Positions 1-11,200 of a stretch of 64,000 nt of DNA are shown piece by piece (within the stretch, counting starts at the first letter, position 1; each line of letters opens with the position of its first letter). A model generated the notes under the pieces. It was not told the DNA's origin. It was given only the letters and a program-made list of their open reading frames with translations, and did no database searches. The DNA lies in assembly GCA_032207245.1 (NCBI GenBank), contig JAGEOH010000232.1:1-64000 (forward strand), read 5' to 3'. The DNA is from Pardosa pseudoannulata. Lineage: Eukaryota; Arthropoda; Arachnida; Araneae; Lycosidae. The position numbers and the translations under genes are program-made.

Positions 1-198
1 CTAAAACAACATAATTCAAAGCATTTACTGCAATTAAAAAATCAGCAGGGAAAAATTCAGTTAGCTGTTAATGATAGTAAAACAAAATATATGCCTGTTT
101 CTAAGACAGCAGCGAATTTAAATTTCCTAGAAATTGGCTGTTTAAAATTAGAAATGGTTGATAATTTCAGATATTTTGGCTCCAATGTCACCAATTAA
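1..198 (+). pseudogene. Degraded LINE-like reverse transcriptase fragment (C-terminal part), cut by the window edge
   Basis: Frame 1 is open from the first base to a TAA at 196-198, giving 65 codons with no start. Two stretches resemble the region after the catalytic domain of non-LTR retrotransposon reverse transcriptases: VNDSKTKYMPVSK at about residues 23-35, and VDNFRYFGSNVTN at about residues 53-65. In many animal LINEs this region reads roughly as a KT-K-M motif followed by a V-xx-F-x-YLGS motif. That spacing of about 20-30 residues fits what is seen here. The catalytic YADD-type box would lie upstream, outside the window. The frame then stops, and the following sequence does not continue the family, so this copy is broken. 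I infer a dead LINE insertion next to the satellite array. The exact clade (RTE, Jockey or other) cannot be decided from 65 residues, and a chance match is possible but unlikely. Confidence 0.6.
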
Positions 199-496
199 AA
201 AAAATTAGAAAACGAAATTTAAATGTTGCAGTATTAGACATGCCAACTACTCTGGAGTTGCTCAAGAAAAATGAGAAAAATTGATAACTCATGAGATTGC
301 TCCAGAAAATAACAAAACTTTTGAACAGTTAAAAGATTATGATTCAGCCATTAAATACAAAGTTTTTCAAAAAATACTGCTGAATACGACTCTTTCAACA
401 CAGTAATCCTTCATCTTAAAGAGTTGTCAGTACTGGTGCGGAAAAAACCAAACTGTATTTAGATCAAATTTAAGTAGACAAACTCTAAATCGCCGA
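199..496. other. Unassigned AT-rich flank
   Basis: I recognise no gene, RNA or repeat family here. It could be the decayed continuation of the LINE-like copy to its left, but no reading frame extends far and I see no familiar reverse transcriptase or tail motif. It ends where the TA microsatellite starts. Confidence 0.5.
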
Positions 497-499
497 TAA

Positions 500-542
<43 letters not shown>

Positions 543-565
543 TTATATATATATATATTATATAT

Positions 566-607
<42 letters not shown>
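497..607. repeat. (TA)n microsatellite, interrupted
   Basis: About 110 bp of almost pure TA dinucleotide. It is broken in the middle by a CTTATA interruption near 542 and by ATTATATAATAAT near 558-571. The two clean runs are self-complementary and could extrude as a cruciform. Such tracts are common beside LINE ends and at rearrangement points, but nothing here shows a function. The true length is uncertain because long TA runs are error-prone in sequencing. Confidence 0.95.
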
Positions 608-609
<2 letters not shown>

Positions 610-772
610 CCAATGTTGGTACAAGAAACACTGTTCTCAAAACGAAGCTGTTACAGTTAAGAAAGCTACTCGTACGTTTTTAAATACTTAAAATTACTAC
701 TGTTTAAATACTTTAAGTTTAATTTAGAAACCAATAAGGTATGTAACTTATGTGTATTCTGTAAATTACATG
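608..772. other. Unassigned AT-rich spacer
   Basis: No gene or known repeat is recognised between the TA tract and the first reverse-oriented satellite unit. The right boundary is approximate, because similarity to the satellite fades in from about 770. Confidence 0.4.
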
Positions 773-1395
773 TTTTGTGTGTGTTAAAAATTTCCAACTA
801 CGCTGTTGCTTCATCCATATTTCTATGGAAGAGATATTGGGATCCCATCGAAAAATAGGGTAAAAAATCGCAAATTGAAAAATTCTGAAATATTACACAT
901 TCATGATTCTGCTCTTATTACGAGAATATGAATTATAATAAATATAGTATAGATGTGTGTTCGTCTTTAAGAGATCTATACGCTGATATGCATTGTTCCA
1001 TGTTTCTGCAGAAAATGGGAGGAGTTATTTGAGTATAATTTGAAAAATCGGGTCAGAGAAATCGCAAATTTTAAAATTCTGACAAATGACACGTTTGCGA
1101 TTTCGCTCCCTTATAAACAGAATTGAATTATAATAAATATAGGTTGAAAAAAATAAAAGGTAGAAAACTGGTGTCCGTTTCAGTAATAAGAAAAAAAAAG
1201 AAATTGCAAAAATTCGAATGGACGATATTCTGTTCTTATAAATCTGAGGAAATAAAATAAATTTAGCATGAGTGTGTTCCGTGAGACGTTGATATACAAT
1301 AATCCATAATTGAAAAGAAATTAAAGGTAGAAACTGGTGTCCGTTTCAGAAATATGAAGAGAATCTGAAAAAAAAAAAAAGAAATTTCAAAAAGT
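773..1395 (-). repeat. Reverse-oriented, strongly diverged satellite monomers (about 3-4 units, some partial)
   Basis: Reading the minus strand here recovers pieces of the main satellite. Around 935-1000 the plus strand has ATAATAAATATAG, then a TGTGTGTTC-like stretch, then ACGCTGATATGCATT. This is the reverse complement of the segment from the start of the monomer to its TATATTTATTAT tract. At 1145-1395 the match is better: GTGTCCGTTTCAG, GAAATTGCAAAAATTCGAAT, GATATACAATAATCCATAAT and AGAAATATGAAGAG all mirror satellite segments in the correct order. Shared words at about 867 and 1062 (AAATCGCAAATT) and at 931 and 1126 (AATTATAATAAATATAG) show a period of about 195. One unit lacks roughly 70 bp, where the sequence jumps at about 1143. 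These are old, eroded copies at the array border facing the opposite way from the main array. Confidence 0.85.
814..829. repeat. Short perfect inverted repeat
   Basis: TCCATA, a four-base TTTC loop, then TATGGA. It lies inside the most diverged reverse-oriented satellite unit; the neighbouring unit near 1000 has only a partial version. It is probably incidental to satellite decay. Confidence 0.4.
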
Positions 1396-1400
1396 CTATT
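1391..1400. other. Orientation switch point of the satellite array
   Basis: Left of this point the satellite reads on the minus strand, ending with GAAATTTCAAAAAG, the complement of the CTTTTTGAAATTTC-like mid-monomer segment. Right of it, the plus-strand monomer starts at TTTTTATTTTATTTCATCAG, which is consensus position about 60. The two arms therefore meet at different monomer phases, so this is a join and not a simple palindrome centre. A poly-A run at about 1368-1380 lies just to its left. Confidence 0.75.
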
Positions 1401-2263
1401 TTTTATTTTATTTCATCAGAAATGTTGAATTGCGTCCATTCCGGTGCAATTTCATTTTTTGTCATTTTTTCAGATTTTCTTCATATTTCTTAAACGGAGC
1501 CAGGTATCAACCCTTTATTTCTTTTGAACTATGGATAATTGTATATCAGCGTTTAGGTCTGTTCACGAGGAACACACATACTATATTTATTTTATTTCAT
1601 CAGAAATTTAAGAAGAGAATTGCGTCCATTCCGGTTTTTGCAATTTCATTTTTTGTCATTTTTTCAGATTTTCTTCATATTTCTTAAACGGACCCCTTTA
1701 TCAACACTTTATTTCTGTTGAACTATGGATAATTGTATATCAGCGTGTAGGTCTGTTAACGAGAAACACGCACATACTATATTTATTATATTTCATCAGA
1801 ATTTTAAGAAGAGAATTGCGTCCATCCGGTTTTTGCATATTCATTTTTTGTCATACTTTCAGATTTTGATTATCAACCCTTTATTTCTTTTGAACTATAT
1901 ATAATTGTATATCAGCGTGTAGGTCTGTTCACGAGGAACACGCACATACTATATTTATTATATTTCATCAGAATTTTAAGAAGAGAATTGCGTCCATTCA
2001 TGTTTTTGCAATTTCATGTCATTCAGATTTTCTTCATTTCTTTTTATCACTTTATTTCTTTTGAACTATGGAAAATTATATATCGGCGTGTAGGTCTGTT
2101 CACGAGGAACACGCACATACTATATTTATTTTATTTCATCAGAAATTTAAGAAGAGAATTGCGTCCATTCCGGTTTTTGCAATTTCACTTTTTGTCATGT
2201 TTTCAGATTTTCTTCCTATTTCTGAAATGGACCCCGGTATCAAGACTTAATTTCTTTTGAACT
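1398..2263 (+). repeat. Diverged left edge of the plus-strand satellite array
   Basis: A partial unit (1398-1530) is followed by units starting at 1531, 1725, 1897 and 2068, with lengths of 194, 172, 171 and 196 bp. The 172-bp unit lost about 25 bases between the ATTTTC tract and TATCAACCC. The 171-bp unit has lost bases around the CAATTTCAT and TTCTTCAT segments. Many private substitutions appear, for example GTTAACGAGAAACACG in place of GTTCACGAGGAACACG, and a start-equivalent of ATATATAATT at 1897. The first full unit has the rare AAACGGAGCCAGGTATC tail, which recurs only a few times inside the core. This decay toward the border is the usual pattern for tandem arrays kept uniform by unequal exchange in their interior. 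Confidence 0.9.
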
Positions 2264-5200
2264 ATGGATAATTGTATATCAGCGTGTAGGTCTGTTCACG
2301 AGGAACACGCACATACTATATTTATTTTATTTCATCAGAAATTTAAGAAGAGAATTGCGTCCATTCCGGTGTTTGCCATTTCATTTTTTGTCATTTTTTC
2401 AGATTTTCTTCATATTTCTCAAACGGACCCCTTTATCACCACTTTATTTCTTTTGAACTATGGATAATTGTATATCAGCGTGTAGGTCTGTTCACGAGGA
2501 ACACGCACATACTACATTTATTTTATTTCATCAGAAATTTAAGAAGAGAATTGCGTCCATTCCGGTTTTTGCAATTTCATTTTTTGTCATTTTTTCAGAT
2601 TTTCTTCATATTTCTCAAATGGACCCATTTATCAACACTTTATTTCTTTTGAACTATGGATAATTGTATATCAGCGTGTAGGTCTGTTCACGGGGAACAC
2701 GCACATACTATATTTATTATATTTCATCAGAAATTTAAGAAGAGAATTGCGTCCATTCCGGTTTTTGCAATTTCATTTTTTGTCATTTTTTCAGATTTTC
2801 TTCATATTTCTCAAACGGACCCATTTATCAACACTTTATTTCTTTTGAACTATGGATAATTGTATATCAGCGTGTAGGTCTGTTCACGAGGAACACGCAC
2901 ATACTATTTTTATTAAATTTCATCAGAAATTTAAGAAGAGAATTGCGTCCATTCCGGTTTTTGCAATTTCATTTTTTGTCATTTTTTCAGATTTTCTTCA
3001 TATTTCTCAAATGGACCCATTTATCAACACTTTATTTCTTTTGAACTATGGATAATTGTATATCAGCGTGTAGGTCTGTTCACGAGGAACACGCACATAC
3101 TATATTTGCTATATTTCATCAGAAATTTAAGAAGAGAATTGCGTCCATTCCGGTTTTTTCAATTTCATTTTTTGTCATTTTTTCAGATTTTCTTCATATT
3201 TCTCAAACGGACCCCTTTATCAACCCTTTATTTCTTTTGAACTATGGATAATTGTATATCAGCGTGTAGGTCTGTTCACGAGGAACACGCACATACTATA
3301 TTTATTTTATTTCATCAGAAATTTAAGAAGAGAATTGCGTCCATTCCGGTTTTTGCAATTTCATTTTTTGTCATTTTTTCAGATTTTCTTCATATTTCTC
3401 AAACGGACCCTTTATCAACACTTTATTTCTTTTGAACTATGGATAATTGTATATCAGCGTGTAGGTCTGTTCACGAGGAACACGCACATACTATATTTAT
3501 TTTATTTCATCAGAAATTTAAGAAGAGAATTGCGTCCATTCCGGTTTTTGCAATTTCATTTTTTGTCATTTTTTCAGATTTTCTTCATATTTCTCAAACG
3601 GACCCCTTTATCAACCCTTTATTTCTTTTGAACTATGGATAATTGTATATCAGCGTGTAGGTCTGTTCACGAGGAACACGCACATACTATATTTATTTTA
3701 TTTCATCAGAAATTTAAGAAGAGAATTGCGTCCATTCCGGTTTTTGCAATTTCATTTTTTGTCATTTTTTCAGATTTTCTTCATATTTCTCAAATGGACC
3801 CATTTATCAACACTTTATTTCTTTTGAACTATGGATAATTGTATATCAGCGTGTAGGTCTGTTCACGAGGAACACGCACATACTATATTTATTATATTTC
3901 ATCAGAATTTAAGAAGAGAATTGCGTCCATTCCGGTTTTTGCAATTTCATTTTTTGTCATTTTTTCAGATTTTCTTCATATTTCTCAAACGGACCCCGGT
4001 ATCAACCCTTTATTTCTTTTGAACTATGGATAATTGTATATCAGCGTGTAGGTCTGTTCACGAGGAACACGCACATACTATATTTATTTTATTTCATCAG
4101 AAATTTAAGAAGAGAATTGCGTCCATTCCGGTTTTTGCAATTTCATTTTTTGTCATTCTTTCAGATTTTCTTCATATTTCTCAAACGGACCCCGGTATCA
4201 ACCCTTTATTTCTTTTGAACTATGGATAATTGTATATCAGCGTGTAGGTCTGTTCACGAGGAACACGCACATACTATATTTATTTTATTTCATCAGAAAT
4301 TTAAGAAGAGAATTGCGTCCATTCCGGTTTTTGCAATTTCATTTTTTGTCATTTTTTCAGATTTTCTTCATATTTCTCAAATGGACCCATTTATCAACAC
4401 TTTATTTCTTTTGAACTATGGATAATTGTATATCAGCGTGTAGGTCTGTTCACGAGGAACACGCACATACTATATTTATTTTATTTCATCAGAAATTTAA
4501 GAAGAGAATTGCGTCCATTCCGGTTTTTGCAATTTCATTTTTTGTCATTTTTTCAGATTTTCTTCATATTTCTCAAACGGAGCCCGGTATCAACCCTTTA
4601 TTTCTTTTGAACTATGGATAATTGTATATCAGCGTGTAGGTCTGTTCACGAGCAACACGCACATACTATATTTATTATATTTCATCAGAAATTTAAGAAG
4701 AGAATTGCGTACATTCCGGTTTTTGCAATTTCATTTTTTGTCATTTTTTCAGATTTTCTTCATATTTCTCAAACGGACCCATTTATCAACACTTTATTTC
4801 TTTTGAACTATGGATAATTGTATATCAGCGTGTAGGTCTGTTCACGAGGAACACGCACATACTATATTTATTATATTTCATCAGAAATTTAAGAAGAGAA
4901 TTGCGTCCATTCCGGTTTTTGCAATTTCATTTTTTGTCATTTTTTCAGATTTTCTTCATATTTCTTAAACGGACCCATTTATCAACCCTTTATTTCTTTT
5001 GAACTATGGATAATTGTATATCAGCGTGTAGGTCTGTTCACGAGGAACACGCACATACTATATTTATTTTATTTCATCAGAAATTTAAGAAGAGAATTGC
5101 GTCCATTCCGGTTTTTGCAATTTCATTTTTTGTCATTTTTTCAGATTTTCTTCATATTTCTCAAATGGACCCATTAATCAACACTTTATTTCTTTTGAAC

Positions 5201-8200
5201 TATGGATAATTGTATATCAGCGTGTAGGTCTGTTCACGAGGAACACGCACATACTATTTTTATTTTATTTCATCAGAAATTTAAGAAGAGAATTGCGTCC
5301 ATTCCGGTTTTTGCAATTTCATTTTTTGTCATTTTTTCAGATTTTCTTCATATTTCTCAAACGGACCCATTTATCAACCCTTTATTTCTTTTGAACTATG
5401 GATAATTGTATATCAGCGTGTAGGTCTGTTCACGAGGAACACGCACATACTATATTTATTATATTTCATCAGAATTTTAAGAAGAGAATTGCGTCCATTC
5501 CGGTTTTTGCAATTTCATTTTTTGTCATAATTTCAGATTTTCTTCATATTTCTCAAACGGACCCCGGTATCAACCCTTTATTTCTTTTGAACTATGGATA
5601 ATTGTATATCAGCGTGTAGGTCTGTTCACGAGGAACACGCACATACTATATTTATTATATTTCATCAGAAATTTAAGAAGAGAATTGCGTCCATTCCGGT
5701 TTTTGCAATTTCATTTTTTGTCATATTTTCAGATTTTCTTCATATTTCTCAAACGGACCCATTTATCAACACTTTATTTCTTTTGAACTATGGATAATTG
5801 TATATCAGCGTGTAGGTCTGTTCACGAGGAACACGCACATACTATATTTATTATATTTCATCAGAATTTTAAGAAGAGAATTGCGTCCATTCCGGTTTTT
5901 AAAATTTCATTTTTGTCATTTTTTCAGATTTTCATCATATTTCTCAAACGGACCCCTTTATCAACACTTTATTTCTTCTGAACTATGGATAATTGTATAT
6001 CAGCGTGTAGGTCTGTTCACGAGGAACACGCACATACTATATTTATTATATTTCATCAGAAATTTAAGAAGAGAATTGCGTCCATTCCGGTTTTTGCAAT
6101 TTCATTTTTTGTCATTTTTTCAGATTTTCTTCATATTTCTCAAACGGACCCATTTATCAACACTTTATTTCTTTTGAACTATGGATAATTGTATATCAGC
6201 GTGTAGGTCTGTTCACGAGGAACACGCACATACTATATTTATTTTATTTCATCAGAAATTTAAGAAGAGAATTGCGTCCATTCCGGTTTTTGCAATTTCA
6301 TTTTTTGTCATTTTTTCAGATTTTCTTCATATTTCTCAAACGGACCCCGGTATCAACCCTTTATTTCTTTTGAACTATGGATAATTGTATATCAGCGTGT
6401 AGGTCTGTTCACGAGGAACACGCACATACTATATTTATTTTATTTCATCAGAAATTTAAGAAGAGAATTGCGTCCATTCCGGTTTTTGCAATTTCATTTT
6501 TTGTCATTTTTTCAGATTTTCTTCATATTTCTCAAATGGACCCATTTATCAACACTTTATTTCTTTTGAACTATGGATAATTGTATATCAGCGTGTAGGT
6601 CTGTTCACGAGGAACACGCACATACTATATTTATTATATTTCATCAGAATTTTAAGAAGAGAATTGCGTCCATTCCGGTTTTATCAATTTTATTTTTTGT
6701 CATATTTTCAGATTTTCTTCATATTTCTGAAACGGACCCCGGTATCAACAATTTATTTCTTTTGAACTATGGATAATTGTATATCAGCGTGTAGGTCTGT
6801 TCACGAGGAACACGCACATACTATATTTATTATATTTCATCAGAAATTTAAGAAGAGAATTGCGTCCATTCCGGTTTTTGCAATTTCATTTTTTGTCATT
6901 TTTTCAGATTTTCTTCATATTTCTCAAATGGACCCATTTATCAACACTTTATTTCTTTTGAACTATGGATAATTGTATATCAGCGTGTAGGTCTGTTCAC
7001 GAGGAACACGCACATACTATATTTATTATATTTCATCAGAAATTTAAGAAGAGAATTGCGTCCATTCCGGTTTTTGCAATTTCATTTTTTGTCATTTTTT
7101 CAGATTTTCTTCATATTTCTCAAACGGACCCATTTATCAACACTTTATTTCTTTTGAACTATGGATAATTGTATATCAGCGTGTAGGTCTGTTCACGAGG
7201 AACACGCACATACTACATTTATTTTATTTCATCAGAAATTTAAGAAGAGAATTGCGTCCATTCCGGTTTTTGCAATTTCATTTTTTGTCATTTTTTCAGA
7301 TTTTCTTCATATTTCTCAAATGGACCAATTTATCAACACTTTATTTCTTTTGAACTATGGATAATTGTATATCAGCGTGTAGGTATGTTCACGAGGAACA
7401 CGAACATACTACATTTATTTTATTTCATCAGAAATTTAAGAAGAGAATTGCGTCCATTCCGGTTTTTGCAATTTCATTTTTTGTCATTTTTTCAGATTTT
7501 CTTCATATTTCTCAAACGGACCCATTTATCAACCCTTTATTTCTTTTGAACTATGGATAATTGTATATCAGCGTGTAGGTCTGTTCACGAGGAACACGCA
7601 CATACTATATTTATTTTATTTCATCAGAAATTTAAGAAGAGAATTGCGTCCATTCCGGTTTTTGCAATTTCATTTTTTGTCATATTTTCAGATTTTCTAC
7701 ATATTTCTCAAACGGACCCATTTATCAACACTTTATTTCTTTTGAACTATGGATAATTGTATATCAGCGTGTAGGTCTGTTCACGAGGAACACGCACATA
7801 CTATATTTATTATATTTCATCAGAAATTTAAGAAGAGAATTGCGTCCATTCCGGTTTTTGCAATTTCATTTTTTGTCATTTTTTCAGATTTTCTTCATAT
7901 TTCTCAAACGGACCCCTTTATCAACACTTTATTTCTTTTGAACTATGGATAATTGTATATCAGCGTGTAGGTCTGTTCACGAGGAACACGCACATACTAT
8001 ATTTATTTTATTTCATCAGAATTTTAAGAAGAGAATTGCGTCCATTCCGGTTTTTGCAATTTCATTTTTTGTCATATTTTCAGATTTTCTTCATATTTCT
8101 CAAACGGACCCCTTTATCAACCCTTTATTTCTTTTGAACTCTGGATAATTGTATATCAGCGTGTAGGTCTGTTCACGAGGAACACGCACATACTATATTT

Positions 8201-11200
8201 ATTATATTTCATCAGAATTTTAAGAAGAGAATTGCGTCCATTCCGGTTTTTGCAATTTCATTTTTTTTGTCATTTTTTCAGATTTTCTTCATATTTCTCA
8301 AATGGACCCATTTATCAACACTTTATTTCTTTTGAACTATGGATAATTGTATATCAGCGTGTAGGTCTGTTCACGAGGAACACGCACATACTACATTTAT
8401 TTTATTTCATCAGAAATTTAAGAAGAGAATTGCGTCCATTCCGGTTTTTGCAATTTCATTTTTTGTCATGCTTTCAGATTTTCTTCATATTTCTCAAACG
8501 GACCCCGGTATCAACCCTTTATTTCTTTTGAACTATGGATAATTGTATATCAGCGTGTAGGTCTGTTCACGAGGAACACGCACATACTATATTTATTTTA
8601 TTTCATCAGAAATTTAAGAAGAGAATTGCGTCCATTCCGGTTTTTGCAATTTCATTTTTTGTCATTTTTTCAGATTTTCTTCATATTTCTCAAACGGACC
8701 CCGGTATCAACCCTTTATTTCTTTTGAACTATGGATAATTGTATATCAGCGTGTAGGTCTGTTCACGAGGAACACGCACATACTATATTTATTTTATTTC
8801 ATCAGAAATTTAAGAAGAGAATTGCGTCCATTCCGGTTTTTGCAATTTCATTTTTTGTCATTTTTTCAGATTTTCTTCATATTTCTCAAACGGAGCCCGG
8901 TATCAACCCTTTATTTCTTTTGAACTATGGATAATTGTATATCAGCGTGTAGGTCTGTTCACGAGGAACACGCACATACTATATTTATTATATTTCATCA
9001 GAAATTTAAGAAGAGAATTGCGTCCATTCCGGTTTTTGCAATTTCATTTTTTGTCATTTTTTCAGATTTTCTTCATATTTCTCAAACGGACCCATTTATC
9101 AACACTTTATTTCTTTTGAACTATGGATAATTGTATATCAGCGTGTAGGTCTGTTCACGAGGAACACGCACATACTATATTTATTATATTTCATCAGAAA
9201 TTTAAGAAGAGAATTGCGTCCATTCCGGTTTTTGCAATTTCATTTTTTGTCATTTTTTCAGATTTTCTTCATATTTCTCAAACGGACCCATTTATCAACA
9301 CTTTATTTCTTTTGAACTATGGATAATTGTATATCAGCGTGTAGGTCTGTTCACGAGGAACACGCACATACTATATTTATTATATTTCATCAGAAATTTA
9401 AGAAGAGAATTGCGTCCATTCCGGTTTTTGCAATTTCATTTTTTGTCATTTTTTCAGATTTTCTTCATATTTCTCAAACGGACCCATTTATCAACACTTT
9501 ATTTCTTTTGAACTATGGATAATTGTATATCAGCGTGTAGGTCTGTTCACGAGGAACACGCACATACTATATTTATTATATTTCATCAGAATTTTAAGAA
9601 GAGAATTGCGTCCATTCCGGTTTTTGCAATTTCATTTTTTGTCATTTTTTCAGATTTTCTTCATATTTCTCAAACGGACCCCGGTATCAAGCCTTTATTT
9701 CTTTTGAACTATGGATAATTGTATATCAGCGTGTAGGTCTGTTCACGAGGAACACGCACATACTATATTTATTTTATTTCATCAGAAATTTAAGAAGAGA
9801 ATTGCGTCCATTCCGGTTTTTGCAATTTCATTTTTTGTCATATTTTCAGATTTTCTTCATATTTCTTAAACGGAGCCAGGTATCAACACTTTATTTCTTT
9901 TGAACTATGGATAATTGTATATCAGCGTGTAGGTCTGTTCACGAGGAACACGCACATACTATTTTTATTTTATTTCATCAGAAATTTAAGAAGAGAATTG
10001 CGTCCATTCCGGTTTTTGCAATTTCATTTTTTGTCATTTTTTTTCAAATTTTCTTCATATTTCTCAAACTTAGCCCGGTATCAACCCTTTATTTCTTTTG
10101 AACTATGGATAATTGTATATCAGCGTGTAGGTCTGTTCAGGAGGAACACGCACATACTATATTTATTATATTTCATCAGAAATTTAAGAAGAGAATTGCG
10201 TCCATTCCGGTTTTTGCAATTTCATTTTTTGTCATTTTTTCAGATTTTCTTCATATTTCTCAAATGGACCCATTTATCAACACTTTATTTCTTTTGAACT
10301 ATGGATAATTGTATATCAGCGTGTAGGTCTGTTCACGAGGAACACGCACATACTACATTTATTTTATTTCATCAGAAATTTAAGAAGAGAATTGCGTCCA
10401 TTCCGGTTTTTGCAATTTCATTTTTTGTCATTTTTTCAGATTTTCTTCATATTTCTCAAACGGAGCCCGGTATCAACCCTTTATTTCTTTTGAACTATGG
10501 ATAATTGTATATCAGCGTGTAGGTCTGTTCACGAGGAACACGCACATACTATATTTATTTTATTTCATCAGAAATTTAAGAAGAGAATTGCGTCCATTCC
10601 GGTTTTTGCAATTTCATTTTTTGTCATATTTTCAGATTTTCTTCATATTTCTTAAACGGACCCATTTATCAACACTTTATTTCTTTTGAACTATGGATAA
10701 TTGTATATCAGCGTGTAGGTCTGTTCACGAGGAACACGCACATACTATATTTATTATATTTCATCAGAATTTTAAGAAGAGAATTGCGTCCATTCCGGTT
10801 TTTGCAATTTCATTTTTTGTCATATTTTCAGATTTTCTTCATATTTCTCAAACGGACCCATTTATCAACACTTTATTTCTTTTGAACTATGGATAATTGT
10901 ATATCAGCGTGTAGGTCTGTTCACGAGGAACACGCACATACTATATTTATTATATTTCATCAGAATTTTAAGAAGAGAATTGCGTCCATTCCGGTTTTTG
11001 CAATTTCATTTTTTGTCATATTTTCAGATTTTCTTCATATTTCTCAAACGGACCCATTTATCAACACTTTATTTCTTTTGAACTATGGATAATTGTATAT
11101 CAGCGTGTAGGTCTGTTCACGAGGAACACGCACATACTATATTTATTATATTTCATCAGAAATTTAAGAAGAGAATTGCGTCCATTCCGGTTTTTGCAAT

